64,000 bases of DNA, from contig CAVWGP010000011.1 of the NCBI GenBank assembly GCA_963754645.1, positions 1,550,001 through 1,614,000 of the forward strand. The letters run 5' to 3'. The DNA is from CAVWGP01 sp963754645. Lineage in GTDB: Bacteria > Pseudomonadota > Alphaproteobacteria > Bin65. Shown here piece after piece: positions 35,070 to 44,402 of this stretch. Both the position numbers and the translations under genes were made by a program. A model generated the notes under the pieces. That model had not been told where the DNA came from, searched no databases, and saw nothing but the letters and a program-made list of their open reading frames with translations. How positions within the stretch are numbered: position 1 is the first letter of the stretch; each line of letters starts with the position of its first letter.

Positions 35070-37442
35070 AGGGCATCGAACTCGACGGCTACGTGTTCGG
35101 CGACGTGCTGGGGCGCGGCGGCTTCGGCATCACCTACCGCGCCGAGGAGAAGCTCAGCGGCCGCCCGGTCGCGATCAAGGAATATTTCCCCGGCGACATC
35201 GTTGCCCGGATCGGCGCCAGCGCCACGGTGCGCCCGATCAGCAGCCAGCTCGAGCCCGGCTTCCGCGCCGGCCGCGCCAAGTTCATCGACGAGGCGCGCA
35301 TCATCGCGCGGCTCAACCATCCCGGCGTCGTGCGCGTGCTGCGCGTCTTCGAGGCCAATGCCACCGCCTATTACGTGATGGAATACGAGCACGGCACGTC
35401 GCTGGCGCAGCGCCTCGCCGGCGGGCCGCTCGTCGAAGCGGCGCTGCGCCCGCTGCTGGCGGCGCTGCTCGACGGGCTCGACGCCGTGCATCGCGCCAAT
35501 GTCCTGCATCGCGACATCAAGCCCTCGAACATCCTGGTGCTGCCCGACGGCGCGCCCAAGCTGATCGATTTCGGCGCCGCCAAATCCGATCTCGCGCGCC
35601 TCACGCGCTCGACCGAGAAGATCGTGACGCCGGGTTATTCGCCGTGGGAGCAATACGACGCCGACGGCCAGCTCGGCCCGTGGTCCGATCTCTACGCCGT
35701 CGGCGCCACCGCCTATCGCTGCCTCACCGGCACGGTGCCGCCGCCCGCGGACCGGCGCGCCAAATCCGTGCTCGACAAGACGCCCGATCCGCTGCGGCCG
35801 CTCGCCGAAATCGCGGCGGGAAATTTTTCGCCCGGCCTCGTCGCCGCGGTCGATGCCGCGCTGCGCATGATCGAAACGGCGCGGCCGCAAACCGTCGCCG
35901 AGTTCCGTGCCCTGCTGGACGGCGCCAGCGACGACGTGCGGACGCGGAACCGGTCCGGCCCGCGAGCCGCGCCCGCGCCGCGCGGCACGGCGCGCCGGCG
36001 CGCGCTGGCGGCGGGGCTCGGCGTCGCCGCCATTGCCGCCGCCGGCTATCTCGTGTCGGGGCCGATCGAGCACTGGCTGATGGCGCGCGAATTTGCCGCC
36101 GCGCAAGACGCCTTCGCCGCCGGCGATTTCAAGACCGCGCTCGCGCGCTACAAGCGCCCGGCGGAGGCCGGCTTGGCCGAGGCGCAATACCGCCTCGCCG
36201 CGATCCTGCAGCGCGGGCTCGCCGATGCGCCCGCGCCGGCCGAGGCGCTGACCTGGTACGAGCGCGCGGCGCGCCAGAACCACAAGCTCGCGATCCACGA
36301 AATGGCGCTGATGTATTTCTACGGCGCCGGCGTGGCGCGCGATTACCGCGCGGCGCGGCAATTGCTGGCGCGCGCGGCGGCGCTCGAGCACGGCGACGCG
36401 TGCTACCATCTCGGCATCATGGACGAGCAGGGGCTGGGCGCCGACGCCAACGACGACACGGCGCTCGGCTGGTACCGCAAAGCCGACACGCTCGGCGTGC
36501 GCGACGCCGCGGCGCGCATCCGCGAGATCGAGGCGCGCCGCGCCAAGCCCGAGCTCGAATTGCTGCTCGACGGCGAACGCCACCCCGACAAGATCTTCAC
36601 CGCCGAATTCAGCCGCGACGGGCGCCGCATCGTCACCGCCTGCGAGGACGGCCGCATCCGCTTCGTCGATGCCGCGACCGGGCGCATCCAGCGCGTCGTC
36701 GCGGCGCTGAGCGACAAGGTGTTCGCGGCCACGGTCGGGCGCGGCGGCAAATACATCGTCGCCGCCGGGCGCGACCGCTCGGTGCGCGTCTACGACGCGG
36801 CCAGCGGCGCCGAGCGTTACAATTTTTCCGGGCACACCAACTGGGTCAATTACGCGGTGCTGAGCCCCGACGAGACGCTCGCCGCCTCGGCCTCGGGCGA
36901 CGGCACGGTGCGCATCTGGCCGCTCGCCGGCGGCGCCGGGCGCATCCTGCGCCATCCCGGCGCGATGCGCATCGTCGCCTTCAACCCGGCCGGCAGCGAA
37001 CTCGCGACCGGCGGCGAAGACGGCCCGGTGCGCCTGTGGAACGCCGCCACCGGCCTGCAACTGCGCCCGCTGACGCGCGGCGAGGGCCGGCCCCATTCGC
37101 TCGAATACAACGCCGCCGGCACCCGCCTGCTTGGTCGGCGAGCACGACGGCCGCGTCGCCATCCTCGATCCCGCCGGTGCGGCGCGCGACATCGACATGC
37201 GCGGCCATGCCGGCGCGGTCTACAGCGCCGCCTTCGACCGCGCCGGGCGCGTCGTCGCCAGCGCCGGGCACGACGGCACGCTGCGGTTGTGGAACGCCGC
37301 CACCGGCGCGCCGCTCGAGCAGCGCCGCGCGCACAACGGCAGCGTCGTCTACGCCGCGTCCTTCGATCCCGCCGGCGAGCGCCTCGTCACCGCCGCCGCC
37401 GACGGCTCGCTCAAAATCTGGTCGCTGAAGCGGCGCGGGTAG
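35039..37442 (+). CDS. Ser/Thr protein kinase - Sel1/TPR - WD40 protein (frame interrupted)
   Basis: About 800 residues. The kinase domain (14-about 290) is complete: GRGGFGITY (25-33), Lys47 in VAIKEYF, HRDIKPSNIL (157-166, Asp159) and DFGAAK (177-182). After a membrane helix (about 318-340, GLGVAAIAAAGYLVSG) come Sel1-like repeats and then WD40 repeats, each ending like DGTVRIW. The frame breaks near 37132 (CTGCTTGGTC, one extra T); the other frame continues VGEHDGRVAILDPAG with three more WD40 units to TAG 37442. It is probably a membrane sensor kinase with an exported or scaffolding repeat region. Divergent from mgtE. Confidence 0.85.
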
Positions 37443-37458
37443 GGCAGGGAAGGAAAAC

Positions 37459-37549
37459 GACAGGAGTCGGGGAGCCGGGGAGATATTCGATAAGGATCGC
37501 GGGCCGCAGGCCCGCATGGATTTTTCTCCCCGTCTCCCCGTCTCCTGTC
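37459..37549. repeat. Composite inverted repeat D1 (CAGGAGTCGGGGAGCCGGGG)
   Basis: Arms 37459-37483 and 37525-37549 are near-perfect complements. Inside is the hairpin GCGGGCCGCAGGCCCGC (37499-37515). It fills the gap between the convergent kinase and acuI-like genes, and its twin (D2) lies on the other side of the acuI-like gene. Confidence 0.8.
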
Positions 37550-37561
37550 GAACGTCCTTCC

Positions 37562-38548
37562 TTACTTACTCACGTCGATCACCGTCCGCCCGCGCACCTG
37601 GCCTTTGAGGATCGCGTCGGCCAGCGGCAGCGCCTCGGCGAGCGGCACGACGCGCGTCATGGCGTCGAGCTTGTCGAGCGGCAGGTCGCGGGCGAGGCGC
37701 GCCCAGGCGGCTTCGCGCCGCGCCATCGGGCACATGACCGAATCGATGCCGAGCAAGTTCACCGCGCGCAGGATGAAAGGCAGGACCGTCGCCGGCACAT
37801 CGAGACCCGCCGCATTGCCGCACGCCGCGACCGGCGCCGCGTAATTCATCTGCGACAGCGCCGCCGCCAACACCTTGCCGCCCGCCGTATCGACGCAGCC
37901 CGCCCATTTGCCGGCATCGAGCGGCTTCGCCGGACCGCCGGCCAGCGCCGCGCGCTCGACGATCTCGGCGGCGCCCAGCGCGCGCAAATAGTCCGCCTCC
38001 GCCGGCCGCCCGGTCGCGGCCGCCACGCGATAGCCGAGCTTGGCCAGGATCGCAACCGCCACGCCGCCGACGCCGCCCGCCGCCCCCGTCACCAGCACCG
38101 GCGCGTCTTTTTTCAGCCCGTGATCTTCGAGCGCCATGACGCACAGCATCGCCGTGTAGCCCGCGGTGCCGATCGCCATGGCGCGCAGCGGCGAGATCGC
38201 GGCCGGCAGCTTGACCAGCCACGCGCCCTTGACGCGCGCGCGCTCGGCCATGCCGCCCCAATGCCGCTCGCCGACGCCCCAGCCGTTGAGCACCACCGCG
38301 TCGCCCGGCTTGAAGGCGGGGTTGGACGAGGCCGCAACAGTGCCTGCCAAATCGATCCCCGGCACATGCGGATAGGCGCGCACCAGCCGCGCCAATCCCT
38401 TGAGGATCAGCCCATCCTTATAGTTGAGCGTCGAATAGGCGACATTCACGGTCACGTCGCCCTCGGGCAGCCGCGCATCGTCGAGCGCCGTCACCGCGCC
38501 CGTTACCTTGCCGTCCTTCTCCTCGAGCAAAATCGCCTTGAAGCCCAT
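37562..38548 (-). CDS. acuI: Acrylyl-CoA reductase AcuI/YhdH-type quinone oxidoreductase
   Basis: 328 residues of the MDR superfamily, zinc-less YhdH/AcuI branch: MGFKAILLEEKDG start, NYKDGLILKG, PGIDLAGTV, NGWGVGERHWGGMAE and the NADP-binding VTGAAGGVGGVAVAIL. AcuI reduces acryloyl-CoA to propionyl-CoA with NADPH, detoxifying a reactive intermediate of 3-hydroxypropionate or DMSP metabolism. The gene stands alone between two copies of the same inverted-repeat element. Confidence 0.87.
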   Translation of the reverse strand: MGFKAILLEEKDGKVTGAVTALDDARLPEGDVTVNVAYSTLNYKDGLILKGLARLVRAYPHVPGIDLAGTVAASSNPAFKPGDAVVLNGWGVGERHWGGMAERARVKGAWLVKLPAAISPLRAMAIGTAGYTAMLCVMALEDHGLKKDAPVLVTGAAGGVGGVAVAILAKLGYRVAAATGRPAEADYLRALGAAEIVERAALAGGPAKPLDAGKWAGCVDTAGGKVLAAALSQMNYAAPVAACGNAAGLDVPATVLPFILRAVNLLGIDSVMCPMARREAAWARLARDLPLDKLDAMTRVVPLAEALPLADAILKGQVRGRTVIDVSK

Positions 38549-38581
38549 CGCCGTGTCCCCGCGTTGCCGAAGCGAAGGTTT

Positions 38582-38672
38582 AACAGGAGCCGGGGAGCCG
38601 GGGAGAAATTTTTTCGCGGGCCAACGGCCCGCACCCTATCCCTTCCTTCTCCCCGTGCTCCCCGTCTCCTGT
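38582..38672. repeat. Composite inverted repeat D2
   Basis: Arms 38582-38606 and 38648-38672 match each other and D1. The centre has GCGGGCCAACGGCCCGC (38616-38632). It lies between the HNH gene end and the acuI-like start, both minus strand, so it sits in the acuI leader region. Confidence 0.8.
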
Positions 38673-38684
38673 GAATCCCTTCCC

Positions 38685-39417
38685 CTAAACCACCTCCTCC
38701 AGCGTCGCCTTGCGCAAATTGCACGGCGCGCACAGGGTCTGCAGATTGTCGTAGTCCGTCTTGCCGCCGAGCGCGCGCGGGGTGGCGTGATCGATATGGA
38801 GCCGGACCTTGGGATCGTTCGCGGGCGAGGCGCCGCAGGCGACGCATTTGAAATTGTCGCGCGTCAGGACCTTGTGGCGCAGCGCCAGCTCGATCTTGGC
38901 CGGCGCCCGCGCGTCGCGGCGCGCGCGCGCCGCGCGGCCATGGGCATAGGCGCCCTGGCCGTGTCCGGCGCGATCCTCCGCCGGCATGGGCCACGCCGCG
39001 TCGTCGCCGGCGCGATGCGCCTCGTAGGCGGCGAGCGCCAGTCGCCAGGCGCCGAAGCGCGCGATATAGGCCATCGAGCCGATCGTCGAGGGCGGGCAAT
39101 CCATTTCAAAGCGCCGCGGCGCCCGCTGCAACCGGCGATAGAGCTTGTCGAGATTGTCGTAGCATTGCCGCCAGGTATATTTCCCGCCGATGGCGCGCGG
39201 CAGCGCGCGCCGCCGCAAGCCCCGCCGCCTTGAGCGCCGCCGGCCACGAGCCGAACTGGCGCAGCACCGTGACCAGCGATACCGGCGAAGCGCGCCGGAA
39301 TTCGCTCTGCGAATAATGCCCGCGCACGACGGCCGCGACGCGCTTGAGCTCGGCAATCAATGCCTCGCGCGTGTAAGGCGGCGCGTGCCGCCGCCCGGCG
39401 CTTCCCTGCAACTCCAT
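38685..39417 (-). CDS. HNH endonuclease-like protein with homing-associated repeats (frame interrupted)
   Basis: About 243 residues from two frames. The first (from ATG 39417) has YTREALIAELKRVAA and HYSQSEFRRASPVSL...FGSWPAALKAAGL, the helical repeat seen in some homing-associated HNH proteins. The second frame resumes RAIGGKYTWRQCYDNLDKLYRRL and a second FGAWRLALAAYEAHRAG repeat, then a zinc-type HNH domain: FKCVACGASP, HIDHATPRALGG and NLQTLCAPCNLRK. The shift lies near 39195 in a GC-rich repeat, one extra base. A nuclease of unknown target; domestication is possible. Confidence 0.78.
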
Positions 39418-39559
39418 CTTTGCGATCCTCGGTTCGTTGTCTCGCGCCGATTATCGCAAAAACAATTTTTCCTGCACCGTACAGGATAAATCCCATGGTA
39501 CGGAATTCGATTGCTCCGAAGGCCCGCGCGACGCAAGATTATTTCAGGAATCCTCCCGC

Positions 39560-40435
39560 TCAGCGCGGCACCACCTTGCGGTAGAGGTGCCAGGTCGCGT
39601 GCCCGAGCACGGGCATGACGATGGCGAGGCCGAGCAGCAGCGGGATCGAGCCCGCAACCAGGCCGCCGGCGACGATCAGGCCCCACAGCGCCATCGGGCG
39701 CGGGTTGGCGCGCACGGCGCGGATCGAGGTCGCGACCGCGGCGGCGAGGCCGACATCGCGGTCGAGCAGCAGCGGGAACGACACCACGCTGATCGTCAGC
39801 ACCAGCACGGCGAAGACGAAGCCGGCGCCGACGCCGAGGCCGATCATCGCCCAGCCCGCGCCGGTGGTGAGCACGTCGCTGGCGAAAGCCTCGAGCGAGG
39901 CCGGCGGCGCGGGGCCGAGCGTGGCCTGGTAGATGGCGTGGGCGGCGAAGATCCACAGCACGAAGATCGCCAGCAGCACCAGGCCGAGCGCCAGGATGGC
40001 GCCGATGGCGGGCGCCTTGACCACGCCGAAGGCATCGGCCCAGGACGTCGCCAGGCCCTGCTCGCGCCGCCGGCTCAGCTCGTAGAGCCCGATGGCCGCG
40101 ACCGGGCCGATCAGCGCGAAGCCCGAGGCGAGCGGGAAGATCAGCGGCAGCATGTCCTGGCCGAAGGCGAGGCGCGACAGGACCAGGCCGACAATGGGAT
40201 AGATCAGGCAGAAGAATACGATGTCGGTCCGGTACGCGGCGAAATCGGCGAAGCCCTTGGCGAGCGCGTCGCGCAGGTCGGCGGCGCCGATCCGGTTCAC
40301 CGCCGGGCGCGCGCCGTAGCGCGCCTCGGCGCTGCCCGGTATCGAGTGCCCGGCCGATCCCGCGGCGGTGCGCGCGCGCTTGAGCAGCGACCAGCCCCAT
40401 TCGATCGGATTTCGGATATGGTTTTCATGGGCCAT
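39560..40435 (-). CDS. DUF2189 inner-membrane protein
   Basis: 291 residues from ATG 40435 (MAHENHIRNPIEWG). About seven hydrophobic segments follow a polar N-terminus of 60 residues. The conserved DUF2189 stretch is DLRDALAKGFADFAAYRTDIVFFCLIYPIVG and, later, GLYELSRRREQGL. The family is common in alphaproteobacteria, sometimes next to cytochrome oxidase genes, but its function is unknown. Confidence 0.85.
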   Translation of the reverse strand: MAHENHIRNPIEWGWSLLKRARTAAGSAGHSIPGSAEARYGARPAVNRIGAADLRDALAKGFADFAAYRTDIVFFCLIYPIVGLVLSRLAFGQDMLPLIFPLASGFALIGPVAAIGLYELSRRREQGLATSWADAFGVVKAPAIGAILALGLVLLAIFVLWIFAAHAIYQATLGPAPPASLEAFASDVLTTGAGWAMIGLGVGAGFVFAVLVLTISVVSFPLLLDRDVGLAAAVATSIRAVRANPRPMALWGLIVAGGLVAGSIPLLLGLAIVMPVLGHATWHLYRKVVPR

Positions 40436-40629
40436 GGCCGCTTCTCCCAGATGAAGGTTTCGCGCGCAACGGGCCGGTCGTGGCGTGACGCCCCGCAGGG
40501 GACGCCGGCCGCGGGAAAGCCGCAACCCGCCATGCCGCGAAGCATACGCCGATCCGCGGCCCGCGTCCCATCACATCTTGGCGACGATTCCGGCGGGCCG
40601 GCGGGCCGGGGCGCGATCCCGCAACGGCG

Positions 40630-40655
40630 AAGGCCCGGCCTTGCGGCCGGGCCTT
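40630..40655. terminator. Strong hairpin, probable transcription terminator
   Basis: AAGGCCCGGCC (40630-40640), a TTGC loop and GGCCGGGCCTT (40645-40655) form a perfect 11-bp stem. It lies 63 bp after the stop of the small secreted gene (minus strand). There is no long T run, but A/T pairs close the stem. Confidence 0.7.
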
Positions 40656-40717
40656 CTGGGCGTCATGCGGCGAATCGATGGCGGCGACGGGAGCGGTGTC
40701 GCGCGCGGTGGGCGCCG

Positions 40718-41020
40718 TTAGGCGGCCTTGGCGCTGTGGTACGGGAAGTGCGGCACGCGGTGGTACTGATAGTAGGTCTTGATTTTGATCTTGACGCAGA
40801 AATGGCCGATCCGGACGTTCTTGTAGATGTCGATGCGGTCCCAATGCGAGTGCCACAACCGGCCGAGATGCGTCACCTTCTTGATAATGTAGGGCAGGCA
40901 ATGGGCCGGGCGGATGAGCTTGCTGGCTTCGAGATTGAGCGTCGGCTTGGCTTCGGCGGAGCTGGCGAGGGCCGCGGCCGCGAGAACGGCGACGGCGAGG
41001 ACAGAGCGGAGGGTCTTCAT
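40718..41020 (-). CDS. Small secreted basic protein of unknown function
   Basis: 100 residues from ATG 41020; longer starts upstream lack a signal sequence at their N-terminus. Residues 1-24 are a signal peptide (cut after SSAEA). The mature part is basic and rich in His, Tyr and aromatic residues (IDIYKNVRIGHFCVKIKIKTYYQYHRVPHFPYH) with two Cys. I do not recognise the family. A strong hairpin follows downstream. Confidence 0.6.
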   Translation of the reverse strand: MKTLRSVLAVAVLAAAALASSAEAKPTLNLEASKLIRPAHCLPYIIKKVTHLGRLWHSHWDRIDIYKNVRIGHFCVKIKIKTYYQYHRVPHFPYHSAKAA

Positions 41021-41258
41021 GGGGGTGCTACCTGATTGGATGTTGCAGTGCGGGTTCGGAATGAATCGACCCGCGCTCATCATCCGGTGCTCTTTGTAGC
41101 GGAGCGGCGCTGAACCGAGGCTGAAGCCGCGCTTCATCGCGGGTTCATGTCCGGCCGCGTGGCGGCCTGGTTGCGTCCGTCACGTCGGCGCGCCGGCGCG
41201 CCGGCGCCGCGGGCGCCGCCGTTTCCAATGCGGCGCAACATGCTCTAGCGTCGGGCCG

Positions 41259-41922
41259 ATGAACGAGTTCGCCAACGCGTTCCTGCTGGTGTTCGCCGGC
41301 CTGTTCCCGATCGTGAACCCGGTCGGCAATGCGCCGATCTTTCTCGGCCTGACGCGCCATTGCACCGAAGCCGGAGCGCCACGCCCTGGCCGGCCGGGTG
41401 GCGCTCAACGGCCTTCTCTTGCTGCTCGGCTCGCTCTTCATCGGCTCGCACGTGCTCGAATTCTTCGGCATCACCTTGCCCGTGGTGCGTATCGCCGGCG
41501 GCTTGGTGGTGACGGCGCTGGGCTGGCGCCTGCTTCATTCGGCGCATGAATTGATGGACGAACGCGCGGCCGACGCGGCCGGCCCGGCCCGGGCGCCGAC
41601 CGACTCCTTCTATCCCTTGACCATGCCCTTGACCGTCGGCCCCGGCTCGATTTCGGTCGCGATCGCTCTCGGCAGCCAGCGCCCGCACGGCGCGCACGAG
41701 CTTGCCGAGATTGGCGTGCTCGGCGCCGCGGCGCTCGCCGGCCTTCTCGCCGTCGCGGCGACGATCTACGTCAGCTACCGCTACGCCGAGCGCATCATCG
41801 CCGCCTTGGGCGCGCGCGGCGCCAACGTCCTGGTGCGGCTCTCGGCCTTCATCCTGCTGTGCATCGGCATCCAGATCATGTGGAACGGCGCGAGCGCGCT
41901 GATGGGAATCGGGAAGCCGTGA
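41259..41922 (+). CDS. MarC family (UPF0056) membrane protein (frame interrupted)
   Basis: About 220 residues, six membrane helices. The first frame starts MNEFANAFLLVFAGLFPIVNPVGNAPIFL, the classic MarC beginning; a second frame continues ERHALAGRVALNGLLLLLGSLF to TGA 41922, including PLTMPLTVGPGSISVAIAL. One extra C near 41372-41378 explains the shift. MarC proteins are inner-membrane proteins of unknown function, despite the name from multiple antibiotic resistance. The last about 190 bp are part of a larger duplication. Confidence 0.82.
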
Positions 41923-42798
41923 CGGCGCGAGCGGCAGGACATGGACTCGGCGCCGCGCGGCGGCAAAGCCCCGACCGGTCTGGTTCGACGTTGACCCGAC
42001 CATCGCCCAGTCCCAATGTCCGGCGCCGTCCGGTCAATGGGCGGGCGGCATCGATCGCGTTTCGGAGCAGCACGCATGCGGCCGGCAATCTTGTTCAGCG
42101 CCTTCATCCTCGCCGCCGGCGTTGCCGGCGCGACCCCGCCGCGTGCCGAGGCGCAAACACGCGCCGGTGATCCCGCCGCCGAGCGCGCCGCCGCCGAGCG
42201 GATCGCCGCCGCGCTCGCGAGGCTCGCCACGGGCGAGGGCGATTGGGCGCCCTTCGCGCTCACCTATGACGACCTGCATTCGCTGCATGGCGGCTTGACG
42301 CTGACGATCCGCGGCGACGGCACGGTCGAACAGAAGGCCGTGCGCCAAAAGGCGGGCGAGGCGCGGACCGTCTCCCCGGCGGCGCTCCGGCAATTGGCGG
42401 CGCTGCTGGAGCAGCACCGGGCCTGGGAGCAACGGGAAGCCGAGCGCCCGGCGCGACCCGACGAAAGCAAGGCGCGGCTGACGATCGCATACCGCGGCGA
42501 CCAGGTCTCGATCTGGGAATGGCACAACGATCTCGCGAAGAACCGGCGCCTCATCGAAATCCGCGAAGCGATGAAGCGCGCGGCTTGGAAAGAGTTGCCG
42601 AAGCCGTGACCGGCGCCGCCGCGCGACGTAACCGCGCCGCCCGCCTGACCGCCGTCGCCGGCAAACGCGAATCCTGGCGTTCCCCTTCGTCCTCACCGGT
42701 CACCCCGACCCGCGATTCGGGCCGCCGCCGCCGCGCCGGCGGGTTCGCGCAAGCGCAGCCGCAAACGGATTTGCACTCTGACCCCAATAGTTTGCTTC
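41732..42798. repeat. Left copy of ~1-kb duplication (marC 3' end plus hypothetical gene)
   Basis: Contains the last third of marC, the intergenic part and the complete hypothetical gene 42076-42609, ending near GCAAACGGATTTGCACTCTG. It matches 44060-45035, which is shorter and carries several indels. Confidence 0.85.
42076..42609 (+). CDS. Secreted hypothetical protein (intact duplicate)
   Basis: 177 residues from ATG 42076 with a signal peptide (1-23, ending AEAQ). The mature domain has LATGEGDWAPFALTYDDLH, GGLTLTIRGDGTVEQKAVRQ and, near the end, VSIWEWHNDLAKNRRLIEI. I cannot assign a family. A diverged copy lies 2.3 kb downstream (44403-44942). Confidence 0.65.
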   Translation: MRPAILFSAFILAAGVAGATPPRAEAQTRAGDPAAERAAAERIAAALARLATGEGDWAPFALTYDDLHSLHGGLTLTIRGDGTVEQKAVRQKAGEARTVSPAALRQLAALLEQHRAWEQREAERPARPDESKARLTIAYRGDQVSIWEWHNDLAKNRRLIEIREAMKRAAWKELPKP

Positions 42799-42994
42799 TT
42801 TCCGTCAAATGATCGTCAAACATTCGTCAATCGCGGCAAAGGCGCGCGAAATTAATCATCTATAGAAATCGCGAACCTAAGGTTGCAAACGACGGCGCCG
42901 CCAAGCCGATGGTCGACCACGAACAGGAATGGGCCCCGGTCTTGGCAAGAAATAGCACTGCTTTGGCTAGGCTCGCCCGCTTCTCGATCCGGCG
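42610..42994. other. Intergenic sequence between duplicated gene and barrel gene
   Basis: The first about 190 bp are the tail of the duplicated block. The remaining about 195 bp, up to the outer-membrane gene, are less GC-rich and probably carry its promoter, but no certain -35/-10 pair could be fixed. Confidence 0.4.
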
Positions 42995-43774
42995 ATGGAG
43001 GTCGCTTTGGTAAAATACACCGCACATCACTGTCACGCCGCCATCGCCATCCTGGCCCTCGCGGCGGTGCGGGTCGTTTCTCCGGCTCTTGCCGAAGAGC
43101 GGCGCGCCGGCAGCGTCTACATCCAGGGCAATATCGACGTGATGTCGCTCTCCGCCTGGAAGGATACCGTTGTCAGCGACGTGATCCAATTTCCGGGCAA
43201 TCCGGTGACGACCCAGCTCCGTGCCGAAAGCCGCACCGCCACGCGATTCGGCGCCGGCCTCGGCTTCTACGTCACGGACTATTTCCGGGTCGAGGCATCG
43301 TCGGGATACTGGAGGCGCGAGATCGCCATCCTGTTCGCGAATGCCGCTGTGTCGGGCCGAGTCACCGCCCCCGTGCAGAATGTCGCGACTTATTTCTCGG
43401 CCTATCTCGACATTCCGACGGCACTCGCCTGGGACTGGCGTCCGTTCACACCCTATGTCGGCGGCGGCGTCGGCTTTGCCTGGACTCGCATTCCCTACGG
43501 CAACGTCGCACAAAGCGACGGCTCGATCTTGACCGCCGGATCGCGGGAAAATGTCAGCTTCGCGTGGAAGGCCGCCGCCGGCACGGAGATCGCATTGCTA
43601 TCGAACGTCAGCCTCGACGTTGGATACGCCTATCTCGACCTCGGCCGCTTTCGCTTCCCGAAGACCCTCAGCTTCCCGCAGGCCGGTCTCGATATCATCC
43701 TCGTCGATCCGCTGCAGGCCAGGATGCGCGCGCATGCTGCCACCATCGGCCTCCGAATTCGCTTCGGGCCGTAG
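42995..43774 (+). CDS. Outer-membrane beta-barrel protein (Opa/OmpW-like size)
   Basis: 259 residues with an N-terminal signal sequence (ending about residue 33, SPALA). The mature part alternates polar and hydrophobic residues in strand pairs (GAGLGFYVTDYFRVEASSGYW, FTPYVGGGVGFAWTRI, SLDVGYAYLDLGRFRF) and ends in Phe-Gly-Pro after AATIGLRIRF, as in small 8-strand barrels. An alternative TTG start at 43007 has GGAGG just before it. It lies between the two copies of the 1-kb duplication, so it belongs to the inserted or rearranged part. Confidence 0.75.
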   Translation: MEVALVKYTAHHCHAAIAILALAAVRVVSPALAEERRAGSVYIQGNIDVMSLSAWKDTVVSDVIQFPGNPVTTQLRAESRTATRFGAGLGFYVTDYFRVEASSGYWRREIAILFANAAVSGRVTAPVQNVATYFSAYLDIPTALAWDWRPFTPYVGGGVGFAWTRIPYGNVAQSDGSILTAGSRENVSFAWKAAAGTEIALLSNVSLDVGYAYLDLGRFRFPKTLSFPQAGLDIILVDPLQARMRAHAATIGLRIRFGP

Positions 43775-43787
43775 CAGGATTGCGGGG

Positions 43788-43988
43788 TCAGAGTGGAATT
43801 GCCGCGGCCGGCATCGGATGCCCTTCCTCGCGCGCGACTTCGAGCCACGCCGCCATGGCCTTCTCGACCTCGGCAACGGCCTCTTCGCGCGTGTTCCCGA
43901 AAGCCGAGCAAGTCTTGAGATCGGGCACATCGGCGACCCAACAGCGGTCGGCATCGGACCAAAACACATTGATGTGATACTGCTTCAT
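43788..43988 (-). CDS. HicB-like antitoxin-family protein 1 (no HicA)
   Basis: 66 residues from ATG 43988: MKQYHINVFWSDADRCWVADVPDLKTCSAFG, then TREEAVAEVEKAMAAWLEVAREEG. This is the RNase H-like partial fold of HicB antitoxins without a C-terminal DNA-binding domain. No HicA toxin gene is adjacent. Two close paralogues are at 45886 and 47240. An ATATCCCTCG motif (plus strand) lies 26 bp before the start, as in the others. Confidence 0.8.
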   Translation of the reverse strand: MKQYHINVFWSDADRCWVADVPDLKTCSAFGNTREEAVAEVEKAMAAWLEVAREEGHPMPAAAIPL

Positions 43989-44013
43989 TCTCTGCCTGCC
44001 ATCGCGAGCCAGT

Positions 44014-44023
44014 ATATCCCTCG
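44014..44023. promoter_or_regulatory. Shared upstream motif of hicB-like gene 1
   Basis: ATATCCCTCG (CGAGGGATAT on the coding strand) recurs 26-34 bp before all three hicB-like genes. It may hold the promoter -10 region or an operator. Confidence 0.4.
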
Positions 44024-44059
44024 CGCTGCATTCTCGCGAGGCAATCACGCCTCGAACTC

Positions 44060-44229
44060 CGCTCGCCGGCCTCGTCGCCGTCGCGGCCACGATCTATGTC
44101 AGCTACCGCTACGCCGAGCGCATCATCGCCGCCTTGGGCGCGCGCGGCGCCAACGTCCTGGTGCGGCTCTCGGCCTTCATCCTGCTCTGCATCGGCATCC
44201 AGATCATGTGGAACGGCGCGAGGCGCTGA
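44060..44229 (+). pseudogene. Truncated marC 3' fragment
   Basis: Encodes LVAVAATIYVSYRYAERIIAALGARG...IQIMWNGARR and then a TGA from a small deletion. It corresponds to about the last 55 residues of MarC and has no 5' part. A remnant of the duplication. Confidence 0.75.
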
Positions 44230-44402
44230 TGGGAATCGGGAAGCCGTGACGGCGCGAGCGGCAGGACATGAACTCGGCGCCGCACGGCGGCAAAGCCCCG
44301 ACCGGTCTGGTTCAACGTAGACCCGACCATCGCCCGGTCCCAATGTCCGGCGCCGTCCGGTCAATGGGCGGGCGGCATGGATCGCGTTTCGGAGCAGCAC
44401 GC

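Noticed and set aside
37443..38674. C-terminal extension of the kinase protein to 1,211 residues
   Set aside because: After the frame break near 37132 the long frame is Arg-rich and antisense to the acuI-like gene; the real WD40 repeats continue in another frame to 37442.
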